Shown: positions 48,485 through 58,207 of the stretch, in pieces
Layout: the number at the start of each line of letters is the position of its first letter
Position numbering within the stretch: the first letter of the stretch is position 1
Assembly (NCBI RefSeq): GCF_900087055.1
Contig: NZ_LT575468.1
Coordinates: forward strand, 2,421,773 to 2,485,772
From: Plesiomonas shigelloides
GTDB taxonomy: Bacteria; Pseudomonadota; Gammaproteobacteria; Enterobacterales; CAMTGL01
Direction of reading: 5' to 3'
DNA length: 64,000 bases
Notes under the pieces: generated by a model
Databases searched by the model: none
Told to the model about the DNA's origin: nothing
What the model saw: the letters and a program-made list of their open reading frames with translations, nothing else
Made by a program: the position numbers and the translations under genes

Positions 48485-49663
48485 ATGAAATTAACTACAT
48501 TTACCCAATCTATTCGGGCTCTGCTGCTCGGTACTCTATCGGTTTCCGCATGCTATGCGCAGGCAGATACCACCATTCCTGCAGCGCCTGAAATCGCGGC
48601 GAAGTCTTATATCCTGATTGATTACAACTCAGGAAAAGTTCTGGCTGAGCGCGATGCCGATATGAAGGTTTTGCCGGCCAGTCTGACCAAGATGATGACC
48701 AGCTACGTTATCGGCCGCGAAATCAAAGCCGGTAAAATCTCGCCGGACGACATGGTCACCGTGAGCAAAAACGCATGGAGCAAAAACTACCCGGACTCCT
48801 CCAAGATGTTTATCGAGGTGGGTAAGCAGGTCAAAGTGGCTGACCTGAACCGCGGTATCATCATTCAATCCGGTAACGATGCGTGTGTGGCGATGGCTGA
48901 ACACGTTGCCGGTAGCGAAGATTCCTTCGCCGACATGATGAACAACTATGCCAAGCAACTGGGCATGACCAACTCCCACTTCATGAACCCACACGGTCTG
49001 GATAACCCAGAACAGTACAGTACCGCGCGTGATTTGGCGACACTGGGCGCCGCGCTGATCCGTGATGTGCCGGATGAGTACGCCGTGTATAAGGAAAAAT
49101 CCTTTACCTATAACGGGATCACCCAGCCAAACCGTAACTCCCTGCTGTGGGACAAGAGCATGAATGTGGACGGGATCAAAACCGGTCACACCGCCGCTGC
49201 CGGTTATAACTTGGTGACCTCCGCGACAGAAGGCCAGATGCGTCTGGTTGCCGCAGTCATTGGTGCTTCCAGTTCACAACAGCGCGCGGCAGAAAGTAAA
49301 AAACTGCTGACGTGGGGCTTCCGTTTCTTTGAAACCATCGAGCCGCTGAAAGCCGATCGTGAATTTACCAAAGAGCGCGTTTGGTTTGGTGACAAGTCAG
49401 AAGTTAGCCTCGGCGTGCTGAAAAATGTTTACCTGACCGTACCACGTGGTCGCGTTAACGATCTGAAAGCGCACTTTGTGCTGGATAAAGAATTGAAAGC
49501 ACCACTTAAGCGTGGCGAAGCGGTCGGTAAAATCTACTTCCAGCTGGATGGCAAAGATATTGATACTCAGCCGCTGGTGGTATTAAATAACGTCGAAGAA
49601 GGCGGGATCTTTAGCCGTCTGATGGATTACTTCACTTTACTGTTCCACCGTTGGTTTGGCTAA
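48485..49663 (+). CDS. dacA: D-alanyl-D-alanine carboxypeptidase DacA (PBP5/6-type)
   Basis: Periplasmic low-molecular-weight PBP that trims pentapeptides. The 392-residue protein has a signal peptide (about 1-27) and SLTK (66-69), SGN ([10 protein letters not shown]) and KTG ([13 protein letters not shown]) motifs. A PBP5-type C-terminal beta domain follows, and the amphipathic membrane-anchor helix ends [10 protein letters not shown]. The start at 48485 gives a normal signal peptide; the frame extends 11 codons upstream. It is downstream of the SPOR lipoprotein, with its own terminator. Confidence 0.95.
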   Translation: MKLTTFTQSIRALLLGTLSVSACYAQADTTIPAAPEIAAKSYILIDYNSGKVLAERDADMKVLPASLTKMMTSYVIGREIKAGKISPDDMVTVSKNAWSKNYPDSSKMFIEVGKQVKVADLNRGIIIQSGNDACVAMAEHVAGSEDSFADMMNNYAKQLGMTNSHFMNPHGLDNPEQYSTARDLATLGAALIRDVPDEYAVYKEKSFTYNGITQPNRNSLLWDKSMNVDGIKTGHTAAAGYNLVTSATEGQMRLVAAVIGASSSQQRAAESKKLLTWGFRFFETIEPLKADREFTKERVWFGDKSEVSLGVLKNVYLTVPRGRVNDLKAHFVLDKELKAPLKRGEAVGKIYFQLDGKDIDTQPLVVLNNVEEGGIFSRLMDYFTLLFHRWFG

Positions 49664-49714
49664 TTTCGCCCCCATATAGTCAACAGTAACGCGTAACAAC
49701 GTTATCTCAAGGAT

Positions 49715-49745
49715 GATCCCGGCCTCTTGCCGGGATCGTTTTTTG
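49715..49745 (+). terminator. Terminator of dacA
   Basis: Perfect 9-bp stem GATCCCGGC/GCCGGGATC with a 5-base loop, then GTTTTTTG. Confidence 0.9.
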
Positions 49746-49953
49746 TTGCGGCCAATAGCGTACAACGCAAGAAAGTCGGCATACAAAGATATGCTGACAA
49801 GGCTGCAGATTCGTGCGGATAATACACACCGCCTTAGCGCGATGCGAATAACACGCATCCCATCCGGTGCTCGTATTCCTGTTAGAGAGTAGGGATACCC
49901 TTTAATTTTATCTGGCAACGGAGGCACTCACTCCCCTGATAGGAGACATGATT

Positions 49954-50220
49954 ATGCAAAAGACCAAACTGAATGAACTGCTGGAATTCCCATGCTCTTT
50001 CACTTACAAAGTCATGGGTTTGGCACAGCCAGAATTGGTAGACAAAGTACTGAACGTTGTGCAAAAGCATGCGCCGGGCGATTACACCCCAAGCGTTAAG
50101 CCAAGCAGCAAAGGTAACTACCACTCCGTATCTGTGACTATCACCGCAACCCATATCGATCAGGTCGAAACCCTGTACGAAGAGCTGGGTGCCATCGATA
50201 TCGTACGTATGGTGCTGTAA
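49954..50220 (+). CDS. ybeD: UPF0250 protein YbeD
   Basis: Conserved 88-residue alpha/beta (ACT-like) protein of unknown function, near-identical to E. coli Ybe[20 protein letters not shown] and [18 protein letters not shown] are the hallmark ends. The start is the second of two in-frame ATGs (49948, 49954), since GGAG lies 8 bases before it. It precedes lipB, as in E. coli. Confidence 0.94.
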   Translation: MQKTKLNELLEFPCSFTYKVMGLAQPELVDKVLNVVQKHAPGDYTPSVKPSSKGNYHSVSVTITATHIDQVETLYEELGAIDIVRMVL

Positions 50221-50248
50221 TCAGGCTTTCGCTTGTCCGGCAACACCG

Positions 50249-50254
50249 TATAAT
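50249..50254 (+). promoter_or_regulatory. Candidate lipB promoter (-10)
   Basis: A perfect TATAAT at 50249-50254 lies between ybeD and lipB, about 34 bases before the lipB start; no convincing -35 is visible. Confidence 0.35.
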
Positions 50255-50287
50255 GCACCTGATAATCACAACTTTATGGTGATGCTT

Positions 50288-50947
50288 TTGCAACATCAAA
50301 CTTTGATTGTACGCCGTTTGGGCATGCAGGATTACGCATCGGTCTGGCAAGCGATGCATGACTTCACTGATCAGCGCAGCGAAAATTGCGCTGATGAAGT
50401 GTGGCTGGTCGAACATCCACCGGTATTCACCCAAGGTCAAGCTGGCAAGGCTGAGCACTTACTGGCTTGTGGTGATATTCCGGTGATCCAGTCTGATCGC
50501 GGGGGTCAGGTCACCTACCATGGTCCGGGTCAAATCGTTATGTATGTGTTGGTGGATCTGCGCCGTCGCCGTCTCGGTGTTCGCGAGTTGGTCAGCCATA
50601 TCGAAAACACCGTCATCAATACACTGGCCCACTTCTCCCTGACCGCCGCAGCGCGTGCCGATGCTCCCGGCGTCTATATTGATAATAAAAAAATCTGCTC
50701 TCTGGGTCTGCGGATCCGGCGGGGCTGCTCGTTCCACGGACTGGCCCTCAATATTAATATGGATTTGTCTCCCTTCACCCGAATCAACCCTTGCGGATAC
50801 GCCGGCATGGAGATGACTCAGACAAAAGATCTGGGCGGTCCTGAAACGGTGGCAGAGGTCGAGCCGGTTCTGGTGCAGGAATTTATCAAATTACTCGGTT
50901 ACTCCGGTGCTGAGTATTCTAGTTGGAAACCACTGACCAATGAGTAA
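50288..50947 (+). CDS. lipB: Octanoyl-[acyl-carrier-protein]:protein N-octanoyltransferase
   Basis: Moves octanoate from acyl-ACP to lipoyl domains; LipA then inserts sulfur. The 219-residue protein (213 in E. coli) has the catalytic lysine in [29 protein letters not shown] and Cys in [11 protein letters not shown]. The start I prefer is TTG at 50288: it has GGTGA five bases upstream and gives exactly the E. coli N-terminal length. An ATG at 50276 without a Shine-Dalgarno is the alternative. Its end overlaps lipA by 8 bases; E. coli has ybeF between them. Confidence 0.94.
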   Translation: MQHQTLIVRRLGMQDYASVWQAMHDFTDQRSENCADEVWLVEHPPVFTQGQAGKAEHLLACGDIPVIQSDRGGQVTYHGPGQIVMYVLVDLRRRRLGVRELVSHIENTVINTLAHFSLTAAARADAPGVYIDNKKICSLGLRIRRGCSFHGLALNINMDLSPFTRINPCGYAGMEMTQTKDLGGPETVAEVEPVLVQEFIKLLGYSGAEYSSWKPLTNE

Positions 50948-51905
50948 ACCTATTCAGATTGAACGGGGCGTGAAATACCGCGATGCCGATAAAATGGCAT
51001 TGATTCCGGTGAAAAACGTTGCCGCTGAACAGAGTGAGCGCCTGCGTAAGCCCGAGTGGATGAAAATCAAGCTGCCCGCTGATTCCACCCGGATCCAAGA
51101 AATCAAATCTGCCATGCGCCACAACGGTCTGCACTCGGTGTGTGAAGAAGCTTCTTGCCCGAATCTGGCTGAATGCTTTAACCACGGCACCGCGACCTTC
51201 ATGATCCTCGGCGCTATCTGTACCCGTCGCTGCCCGTTCTGCGATGTGGCACATGGCCGTCCACTGCCGGTTGATCCGGAAGAAGCCGCCAAACTTGGCC
51301 GCACTATCCGTGATATGAAGCTGAAGTATGTGGTGATCACCTCGGTCGATCGCGATGACCTACGCGACGGCGGTGCGCAGCACTTTGCCGATTGCATCAG
51401 CAGTATCCGCACCGAAAGCCCAAATATCCGCATCGAAACGCTGGTCCCTGACTTCCGTGGTCGAATGGACAAGGCACTGGATATTTTCGCGCAAACCCCA
51501 CCGGATGTGTTCAACCACAATCTGGAAAATGTGCCGCGCTTGTACCGTCAAATTCGCCCGGGCGCAGACTATCAGTGGTCGCTGACCTTGCTGCAAAAAT
51601 TCAAAGAACTGCATCCGGATGTGCCGACTAAGTCAGGCCTGATGATGGGGCTCGGTGAAACTAACGAAGAGATTTTGCAAGTGATGCAAGATCTGCGCGA
51701 TCACGGTGTAACGATGCTGACGCTGGGACAATATCTGCAGCCAAGCCGTCATCACCTGCCGGTACAGCGTTATGTCAGCCCAGCAGAATTTGATGACTTC
51801 AAACAAAAAGCGCTGGAAATGGGCTTTACCCATGCCGCGTGTGGTCCGTTTGTCCGCTCTTCTTATCATGCGGATCTGCAGGCTAAAGGCGAAGAAGTTA
51901 AATAA
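50940..51905 (+). CDS. lipA: Lipoyl synthase
   Basis: Radical-SAM enzyme that inserts two sulfurs into octanoyl groups. The 321 residues equal E. coli LipA. The auxiliary cluster motif [12 protein letters not shown] and the radical-SAM motif CTRRCPFC are intact, and the C-terminal SSYHADLQA carries the auxiliary-cluster serine ligand region (RSSYHA). It overlaps lipB, so the two lipoate genes are translationally coupled. Flavodoxin (fldA in this window) is the usual electron donor for such enzymes. Confidence 0.97.
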   Translation: MSKPIQIERGVKYRDADKMALIPVKNVAAEQSERLRKPEWMKIKLPADSTRIQEIKSAMRHNGLHSVCEEASCPNLAECFNHGTATFMILGAICTRRCPFCDVAHGRPLPVDPEEAAKLGRTIRDMKLKYVVITSVDRDDLRDGGAQHFADCISSIRTESPNIRIETLVPDFRGRMDKALDIFAQTPPDVFNHNLENVPRLYRQIRPGADYQWSLTLLQKFKELHPDVPTKSGLMMGLGETNEEILQVMQDLRDHGVTMLTLGQYLQPSRHHLPVQRYVSPAEFDDFKQKALEMGFTHAACGPFVRSSYHADLQAKGEEVK

Positions 51906-52034
51906 AAGCGACGCTGGTATATTGGCGCTGATAGAACGTCATCGCTGTAACGGCGCTGTTACCGAGCGGCTGTTATAGCGGTGCTGCTACAAACTGCGCT
52001 ATTACACACTGAACATGACACACTGAACAAACCG

Positions 52035-52070
52035 AAGGCCACGGAGCAGTTTTGCCACGTGGCCTTTGTT
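52035..52070. terminator. Weak terminator between lipA and the efflux operon
   Basis: AAGGCCACG/CGTGGCCTT, a 9-bp stem with a 14-base loop; TGTT follows on the plus side and CGGTTTGTT on the minus side. It could serve both convergent transcripts. Confidence 0.5.
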
Positions 52071-52102
52071 CACTCTTGCATCGTTATTAGCCTGCTGCGG
52101 GT

Positions 52103-53512
52103 TTAACGGGTTTTCCCCTTCACCGTCATGCTGTCTGCCTGTGTTACCCAGCCACCGCCCATCGCCGCATACACATTCACGATCGACTGAATCGCCTGCC
52201 CTTGCACCTGAACTTGGTTCAATTCCGTGGTAAACAGTGTTTGCTCAGCATCCAGTACTTCCAAATATGGCGTATTCCCACTGTCATAGCTCAAACGCGC
52301 GAGGCGTGCGTAGCTACGCAGTGAATCCACCTGTTGCTGTAACGTGTCTTGCTGCTCTTTGATTTTCACCACCGCCGATAGCGCATTGTTGGCGTCGGCA
52401 AAAGCATTTTGAATCGCCTTTTGATACTCCGCTAACAACTGTTGTTGCTGCGCACTGGCTTGCTGTATCTGGCCCTCAATACTGCCTGCGGTAAAAATGG
52501 GGCCAGCCAACTCTGCGCCCAAGCTCCACAGCGCCGCGGGGCCGGTCAGCAAATCCGTCAATGCCAAGCTCAAACTGCCCAACGCTCCGGTCAACGAAAT
52601 GGTCGGGAAGTAAGCCAGACGCGCCGCGGCCAAATTCGCCTGCGCGGCTACCAAATTTTGCTCGGCCACACGAATATCTGGGCGCTGCTGCAACAACGTA
52701 GATGGCAAGTCCGCTGGAATGGCTGGCAAACTCAAGCCATCCAAGGTCTGCCCACGTGGGATCGCCTGCGGATTAACCCCCAGCAATACCGACAGCGCAT
52801 TTTCCTGCTGGGCTATGCTGTCTTGCAACCGTGGCACTTCACTTTGCGCTTGGTAGTACTGCGACTCCGCTTGGTTCAGCTGCAACTGTGAAATTACGCC
52901 CGCCTTGAACTGCAAACGAAAGATCTGCAGCGACTCCTGCTGCGCAGCAGCCGTGCTACGAGCAATATGTAATTGCTGATCTAAACTCAACAGTTGAATG
53001 TAGTTGTTCGCGACCTGCGTCACCAACGTCAGCAATACCGCTTGGCGCTGCTCTTCAGCGGTCAACATTTGAGCCTTGCTCGCTTCTGTCGCCGCCCGCA
53101 GCTGGCCGAATAAATCCAGCTGCCAACTGGCGGTCAGGCCGACTTGATAGGTCGAGGTGTAATCACCTAACCGCCGCTGCCGACTGGCGCCTGCACCATA
53201 ACCGAGTTGCGGATAGAGATCAGAGCGCGTCTCTCTAAGCTTGCCGGCAGCCTCTTCAATCCGCTGGGTGGCAATCACCAGATCCAAATTCTGCTGCAGT
53301 GCGGTTTGAATCAAGCGGGTCAGCACCGGATCATTAAATTGCTCCCACCAGCGCATTTGCACTTGTTTACTGGCCTGTGAATACGGCACACGCCACTCAG
53401 CGGGAGTGCTGACCTTCGGCTTTTCGTACGTAAACGGAGTGATACAGCCACTGAGCAACCACGGTATTCCGGCAACAGTGAGTGTGACTGCATGGCGAAT
53501 GCTGCGTCTCAT
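52103..53512 (-). CDS. Outer-membrane efflux lipoprotein (OprM/NodT family)
   Basis: Outer-membrane channel of a tripartite RND pump. The 469-residue protein has a lipobox LLSGC (Cys23) and two outer-membrane-efflux (TolC-type) repeats (about 65-255 and 280-460) with long coiled-coil helices rich in Gln and Ala. Conserved stretches are PDIRVAEQNLVAAQANLAAARLAYFPTISL, split here across the second repeat start. Last gene of the MFP-RND-OMF operon; its ATG overlaps the RND stop (ATGA). Substrates cannot be told from sequence. Confidence 0.92.
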   Translation of the reverse strand: MRRSIRHAVTLTVAGIPWLLSGCITPFTYEKPKVSTPAEWRVPYSQASKQVQMRWWEQFNDPVLTRLIQTALQQNLDLVIATQRIEEAAGKLRETRSDLYPQLGYGAGASRQRRLGDYTSTYQVGLTASWQLDLFGQLRAATEASKAQMLTAEEQRQAVLLTLVTQVANNYIQLLSLDQQLHIARSTAAAQQESLQIFRLQFKAGVISQLQLNQAESQYYQAQSEVPRLQDSIAQQENALSVLLGVNPQAIPRGQTLDGLSLPAIPADLPSTLLQQRPDIRVAEQNLVAAQANLAAARLAYFPTISLTGALGSLSLALTDLLTGPAALWSLGAELAGPIFTAGSIEGQIQQASAQQQQLLAEYQKAIQNAFADANNALSAVVKIKEQQDTLQQQVDSLRSYARLARLSYDSGNTPYLEVLDAEQTLFTTELNQVQVQGQAIQSIVNVYAAMGGGWVTQADSMTVKGKTR

Positions 53513-56500
53513 GATTGCCCCTCCTGATTGCTCTGGCCGCCTTTTGTCTCTTTATCGGCATGCTGTTGCGCATGGGGTGATGGCTCGGCTGTCGGCGTAA
53601 CCTCGCCCTCGCCGCTCGGAGGCGGCGATTTTTTCCCGCGCTCGGCCAAGCGCTCAAAAATGACGTAGAACATCGGGACATAAAACAGCGCCAAGGTGGT
53701 CGCGCCGATCATCCCACCGACAATACCTGTCCCTATGGAGTGACGTGAGTTAGCCCCTGCGCCACTGGCCAGCATCAGCGGCAAGGTACCCAGAATAAAG
53801 GCCAATGATGTCATCACAATCGGGCGCAAACGCAGCTCACCAGCCTCAATTGCCGACTCAATCAAGCCTTTGCCTTTATGTCGCAGCTCCACCGCAAACT
53901 CGATGATCAGTACGGCGTTTTTCGCCGCCAAACCAATCAACACCAGTAGCCCGATTTGGAAGTACACATCATTTTCAAGGCCACGTGCCATGGTGAAAAT
54001 CAGCGAACCAATCAAGCCAAACGGTACCGCAGTTAATACCGCGCACGGCAAGCTCCACGACTCAAACTGCGCCGCCAAAATCAGGAACACAATCACCAAG
54101 CCCAGCGCAAAGGCAACGGTGGAGGTACTACCCGCCTGTTTCTCTTCGAAGGCTTGCCCTGACCAAGCAAAGCTATAGCCTTGCGGTAAAGTCTCCTTAG
54201 CGATTTGCTCCATCAAAGCTATCGCATCACCAGAGCTATAACCGGGTGCGGCTGAGCCGTTGATTTGCGCTGCCGGGAAGCTGTTAAAGTGCGGTACTAA
54301 ATCGGGACCGGCAGCATATTTGGTTTCCATCACTGCCGACAGCGGCACCATATTGCCGACATTGTTACGGGTATAGAACTGCATCAACCACGATGGATTA
54401 TCGCGAAAACGATCCTCGGCCTGCAGCACAACATTCCACACACGGCTTTGGTCAAAGTACTGACTAACCGTGGACGACGCGAGGAAGGTCTGCAACGTGC
54501 CGTAAGCCTCTTGCACCGGCACCCCAAGCAGCATGGCTTTATCGCGATCAATATCCGCCTGCAATTGGGTACTGGCGGCGTTAAAGGTCGACGACAACCC
54601 TGTCAACTCAGGGCGCTGACGCGCCTTGGCCAAAAACTGATTGGTCACTTGCTGCAACTGCGCCAAAGAGCCATTGCCAATATCTTGGATCCAGAACTGG
54701 AAGCCACCAGTAGCACCCAAGCCGGGAATAGCAGGTGGGGAGATCGGCAGAATAAAGGCACCTTCGATACCACGCGCTTTCTTAGCGATATCTTGCAGCA
54801 CCGCATCCGCCGATTGCGAAGGCTCGGTACGCTCTTCAAACGGTTTCAAGGTAACGAAGAACGTCGCGGTATTGGTTTTAAATGAACTGTCGAGCAGGTT
54901 ATAGCCGGTAATCGCCGAGCGCGTATCCACTTCAGGGTTAGAGGCGAAAATCGCATCTAACTGTTCACTGATCTCTTTGGTGCGCCGGATACTGGCGGCA
55001 TCCGGTAAAATCGCCCCTGCCAGCACATAGCCCTGATCTTCTTGTGGCACGAAGCTGGATGGCAAGGCGCGAAACATCATGACGATGGCGCCCATCATCA
55101 CCCCCATCAGCACCAGCGCCAAGGTGGTACGCTCGATGGTCAAGCGCACCCCACGGCCATAGCGAGTGGTGAGTGAGGCAAACAGCCGGTTAAACCAACC
55201 GAAAAAGCCACTCTGCGCCATCTGCCCAGGCTTGAGGAACAAGCCGCACAGCGCTGGCGTTAACGTCAGCGCCACGAACCCCGACAGCACAACCGAGATC
55301 ACAATGGTCACCGCAAACTGCTTATACAGCTGGCCAGTGGTACCGGTTAAGAAAGCTGCCGGAATAAATACCGATGACAGCACCAATACCACCGAAATCA
55401 ATGCGGTGGAGATTTCATTCATTGCCGCCAGTGAAGCGTCTTTCGCCGATAAGTGCTGCTCGTGCATCAAACGCTCAACGTTTTCCACCACCACGATGGC
55501 GTCATCTACCACCAGCCCGATAGCCAAGATCATACCGAACAAGGTCAACAGGTTGATGGTAAATCCAAGTGCCAACATGCCCACGAACGTGCCGATTAAC
55601 GCGACGAATACCGCAGCAATCGCAATCAAAGTCGCCCGTACGCTTTGCAAGAACAGATAGACCACCGCAATAACCAGCACAATCGCTTCTACCAGTGTGT
55701 GCAGCACATCTTCGATGGAAATCCGCACGAAATCGGTGGTATCCAACGTGATCTTGTAATCCATTCCTTCAGGGAAAGTCGGCTTTAAGCGCTCTAAGGT
55801 ATCCGCCACGTTTTTGGACACTTCGAGCGCATTGGCGCCGGGAGCCAGATAGACCGCCAAGAACGTCGCCGGGACTTGATTCAGCGCAGTATCCACCAAA
55901 TATTGCTTCAACCCCAACTGCGCCTTAGCGACATCTTGTAATCGCACCAGCGCCGCGCCGTTATTTTGCGCCCGTAAGATAATGCTTTCATACTCAGACG
56001 GCTCAACATACGGGTTTTGTGTCACCACCGGATAGGTCAACTGAGTGCCCGGCGGGTTGGGCGCTTGCCCTATCTGACCGGCACTGAACAATTTGTTTTG
56101 ATTAGCGACCGCTTGCTGCACATCATCGGTTGTCACCCCTAAATTGGCCATCTTTTCAGGGTTTAACCAGATGCGCATGGCCTGATCTGCCGACCCCATG
56201 ACTGACGCTTGCCCTGCCCCAGGAATACGTTTAATCGCATCGAGCACATAAACGTTCGCGTAATTCGCAATGTAGTCGGCGTTATAACGGTTATCCGGCG
56301 AATAAACCCCCACCAGCATCAAGATACTGGACGAGCGTTTTTGCACCTGTACGCCATTTTGCTGTACCGCTTGCGGCAGTTGAGGTAATGCCAGACTGAC
56401 GCGGTTTTGCACCTGTACCTGTGCAATATCCGGATCGGTATCTAACGAGAAATAGACGCTGATGTTCATCTGCCCGTTCGACGAGGAGCTGGACGTCATG

Positions 56501-56733
56501 TACAGCATGTTATCCACGCCGTTGATTTGCGCCTCAATGGGGCCAGCCACCGACTGGGATAACGTCTGCGCATCCGCGCCCGGATACACCGCCGTGACCT
56601 GCACCTGCACTGGCGTCATCGACGGGTATTGCTCCACCGGCAGATTCATGGCCGAAATGACACCCGCCAACACAATCACCAGCGACAACACCGTGGCAAA
56701 AATCGGTCGTTCAATAAATACGCGGGAAAACAT
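53509..56733 (-). CDS. RND (HAE1-family) multidrug efflux transporter
   Basis: Proton-driven inner-membrane pump of the AcrB/MexB class. At 1074 residues it is somewhat longer than AcrB (1049). The proton-relay residues are Asp410-Asp411 (GLVVDDAIVVVENVERL) and Lys938 (GLAAKNAVLIIEFAVEL). Twelve helices and two large periplasmic loops are visible. The C-terminus has an unusual low-complexity tail (about 1030-1074) rich in Pro, Glu, Gln and Ser. It lies 15 bases after the MFP gene. HAE1 type (drugs, detergents, dyes) rather than metal type is supported by the AcrB-like termini. Confidence 0.93.
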   Translation of the reverse strand: MFSRVFIERPIFATVLSLVIVLAGVISAMNLPVEQYPSMTPVQVQVTAVYPGADAQTLSQSVAGPIEAQINGVDNMLYMTSSSSSNGQMNISVYFSLDTDPDIAQVQVQNRVSLALPQLPQAVQQNGVQVQKRSSSILMLVGVYSPDNRYNADYIANYANVYVLDAIKRIPGAGQASVMGSADQAMRIWLNPEKMANLGVTTDDVQQAVANQNKLFSAGQIGQAPNPPGTQLTYPVVTQNPYVEPSEYESIILRAQNNGAALVRLQDVAKAQLGLKQYLVDTALNQVPATFLAVYLAPGANALEVSKNVADTLERLKPTFPEGMDYKITLDTTDFVRISIEDVLHTLVEAIVLVIAVVYLFLQSVRATLIAIAAVFVALIGTFVGMLALGFTINLLTLFGMILAIGLVVDDAIVVVENVERLMHEQHLSAKDASLAAMNEISTALISVVLVLSSVFIPAAFLTGTTGQLYKQFAVTIVISVVLSGFVALTLTPALCGLFLKPGQMAQSGFFGWFNRLFASLTTRYGRGVRLTIERTTLALVLMGVMMGAIVMMFRALPSSFVPQEDQGYVLAGAILPDAASIRRTKEISEQLDAIFASNPEVDTRSAITGYNLLDSSFKTNTATFFVTLKPFEERTEPSQSADAVLQDIAKKARGIEGAFILPISPPAIPGLGATGGFQFWIQDIGNGSLAQLQQVTNQFLAKARQRPELTGLSSTFNAASTQLQADIDRDKAMLLGVPVQEAYGTLQTFLASSTVSQYFDQSRVWNVVLQAEDRFRDNPSWLMQFYTRNNVGNMVPLSAVMETKYAAGPDLVPHFNSFPAAQINGSAAPGYSSGDAIALMEQIAKETLPQGYSFAWSGQAFEEKQAGSTSTVAFALGLVIVFLILAAQFESWSLPCAVLTAVPFGLIGSLIFTMARGLENDVYFQIGLLVLIGLAAKNAVLIIEFAVELRHKGKGLIESAIEAGELRLRPIVMTSLAFILGTLPLMLASGAGANSRHSIGTGIVGGMIGATTLALFYVPMFYVIFERLAERGKKSPPPSGEGEVTPTAEPSPHAQQHADKETKGGQSNQEGQS

Positions 56734-56748
56734 GATCCTGCCCCCTGA

Positions 56749-58041
56749 TTATTGCGCCTGTGCTGGCTTCTGATCGGGTTTCGGTGCAGGCACCGACTCT
56801 GGTTTCGACGTTCCCGCTGATGCGGCGTCAGCCGCTTTCAAGGCCGTCGCACTCACCTCGGTAGCAACCACTGGCGTATCAGGACGCAGCATCATGCCGC
56901 CTTCTACCACCACCTGCTCGCCCGGTTGTAAACCTTGTTCGATTAACCAGTCATGACCCACGTAGCTACCGACCGTAACTGCCCGATATTCGGCTTTGTT
57001 GTCTTTGTTCACCACCCAGACAAAGTGTCCATTGGCGCCCTGCATCACCGCCGATTGCGGCACTAAAATCGCATTTGGCCGTACCGCGCCTTTCACGGTC
57101 ACGCGAACAAACTGCCCTGGGCGTAATTTGCCATCGGCATTCTCGAAGCTCGCCCGCACCAAAAAAGTGCCGGTTTTCGAATCATATTCGGCATTAGCAA
57201 AAGTGATGCGGCCGTTTTCTGGATACACCGAGTTATCTGAGAGCGTCAGTTGCACATCAAACTTGCTGTCACCCGGATAGCGCAGCAGCCCTTGGCGCAT
57301 CATTTCATCGCGCTTTAACGATTGGGCTTCCGAGATACTGAAATTGACCCACATAGGAGACAACGCCGCCACATAGGTCAATTTGTCGCTGGCGGTGACA
57401 TAGGTGCCTTCATCAATCAGTGCTTCACCGCTGATCCCTGCTAATGGCGATTTGATAGTGGCATAGCCCAAATTTAACTGCGCCTGCACCACTTGCGCTT
57501 TGGCCATTTCGACTTGCGCTTGCGCGGATTTTTCCTGCCCTATCGCCTGATCCAGATCCTTTTGGCTTGCCGCATTTTGCGCGGCAAGTGGCTTAATACG
57601 CCGTAAGTTTTGCTGAGCGACAAGCAAATTGGCTTTTTGCTGCGACAAGGCGGCCTGCGCGGCTTGTAACTGCGCTTGGAATGGTTTGGCATCTACTAAA
57701 AACAAGGTCTGCCCCTGCTTTACCATGGCGCCATCTTGATACACCTGCTTATCCAGAAAACCATTTACACGCGACACAATGTTGACCTGTTGCGAGCTCT
57801 TGGTCAGGCCGACAAAGGAGAAATCCTCTGGCACTTCTTGGCCTTGTAAGCGTAAGGTTTTGACCGGTATGGCCGCAGGCGAGGCGCCACTTTCGGCTGC
57901 GGTCTTATCACCATCGCAGCCTGTGAGCCACAGCAAGGAGAAGCACAGCGTCAGCAACGCAGCAAAGCGGCGAGACGCACCAGCGTGGGGCAAAGAAGAA
58001 ACATGCGGAAGCTGAGCATTCCTGAATAAGAAAAGGCACAT
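56749..58041 (-). CDS. RND efflux periplasmic adaptor lipoprotein (AcrA/MexA family)
   Basis: Membrane-fusion protein that links the RND pump to the outer-membrane channel. The 430-residue protein has a long basic n-region and lipobox LTGC (Cys42). A barrel-sandwich/lipoyl domain (about 85-225) is split by an Ala/Gln-rich coiled-coil hairpin (about 110-185). Beta-barrel and membrane-proximal domains follow (about 230-385), then a Pro/Ala/Lys-rich tail. AAGGAA precedes the ATG. It heads the efflux operon. No TetR, LysR or two-component regulator is adjacent. Confidence 0.92.
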   Translation of the reverse strand: MCLFLFRNAQLPHVSSLPHAGASRRFAALLTLCFSLLWLTGCDGDKTAAESGASPAAIPVKTLRLQGQEVPEDFSFVGLTKSSQQVNIVSRVNGFLDKQVYQDGAMVKQGQTLFLVDAKPFQAQLQAAQAALSQQKANLLVAQQNLRRIKPLAAQNAASQKDLDQAIGQEKSAQAQVEMAKAQVVQAQLNLGYATIKSPLAGISGEALIDEGTYVTASDKLTYVAALSPMWVNFSISEAQSLKRDEMMRQGLLRYPGDSKFDVQLTLSDNSVYPENGRITFANAEYDSKTGTFLVRASFENADGKLRPGQFVRVTVKGAVRPNAILVPQSAVMQGANGHFVWVVNKDNKAEYRAVTVGSYVGHDWLIEQGLQPGEQVVVEGGMMLRPDTPVVATEVSATALKAADAASAGTSKPESVPAPKPDQKPAQAQ

Positions 58042-58140
58042 AATCGTGTTCCTTGCTGCATTTCTGGTTATGACATACAGATGCCTTTAATCAGCATAGA
58101 AGAGCGCCGTTTTTTTGCGGTCAAAAATGTCAGTTTGGCG

Positions 58141-58176
58141 AAAATAAAAACGCCGCCCGGCATAACCGGACGGCGT
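58141..58176 (-). terminator. Terminator of proBA
   Basis: Minus strand: ACGCCGTCCGG/CCGGGCGGCGT, an 11-bp stem with one mismatch and a 5-base loop, followed by TTTTATTTT. Confidence 0.88.
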
Positions 58177-58207
58177 CAATAATAAGCTTGCTAATTAAAA
58201 CAAGGGG

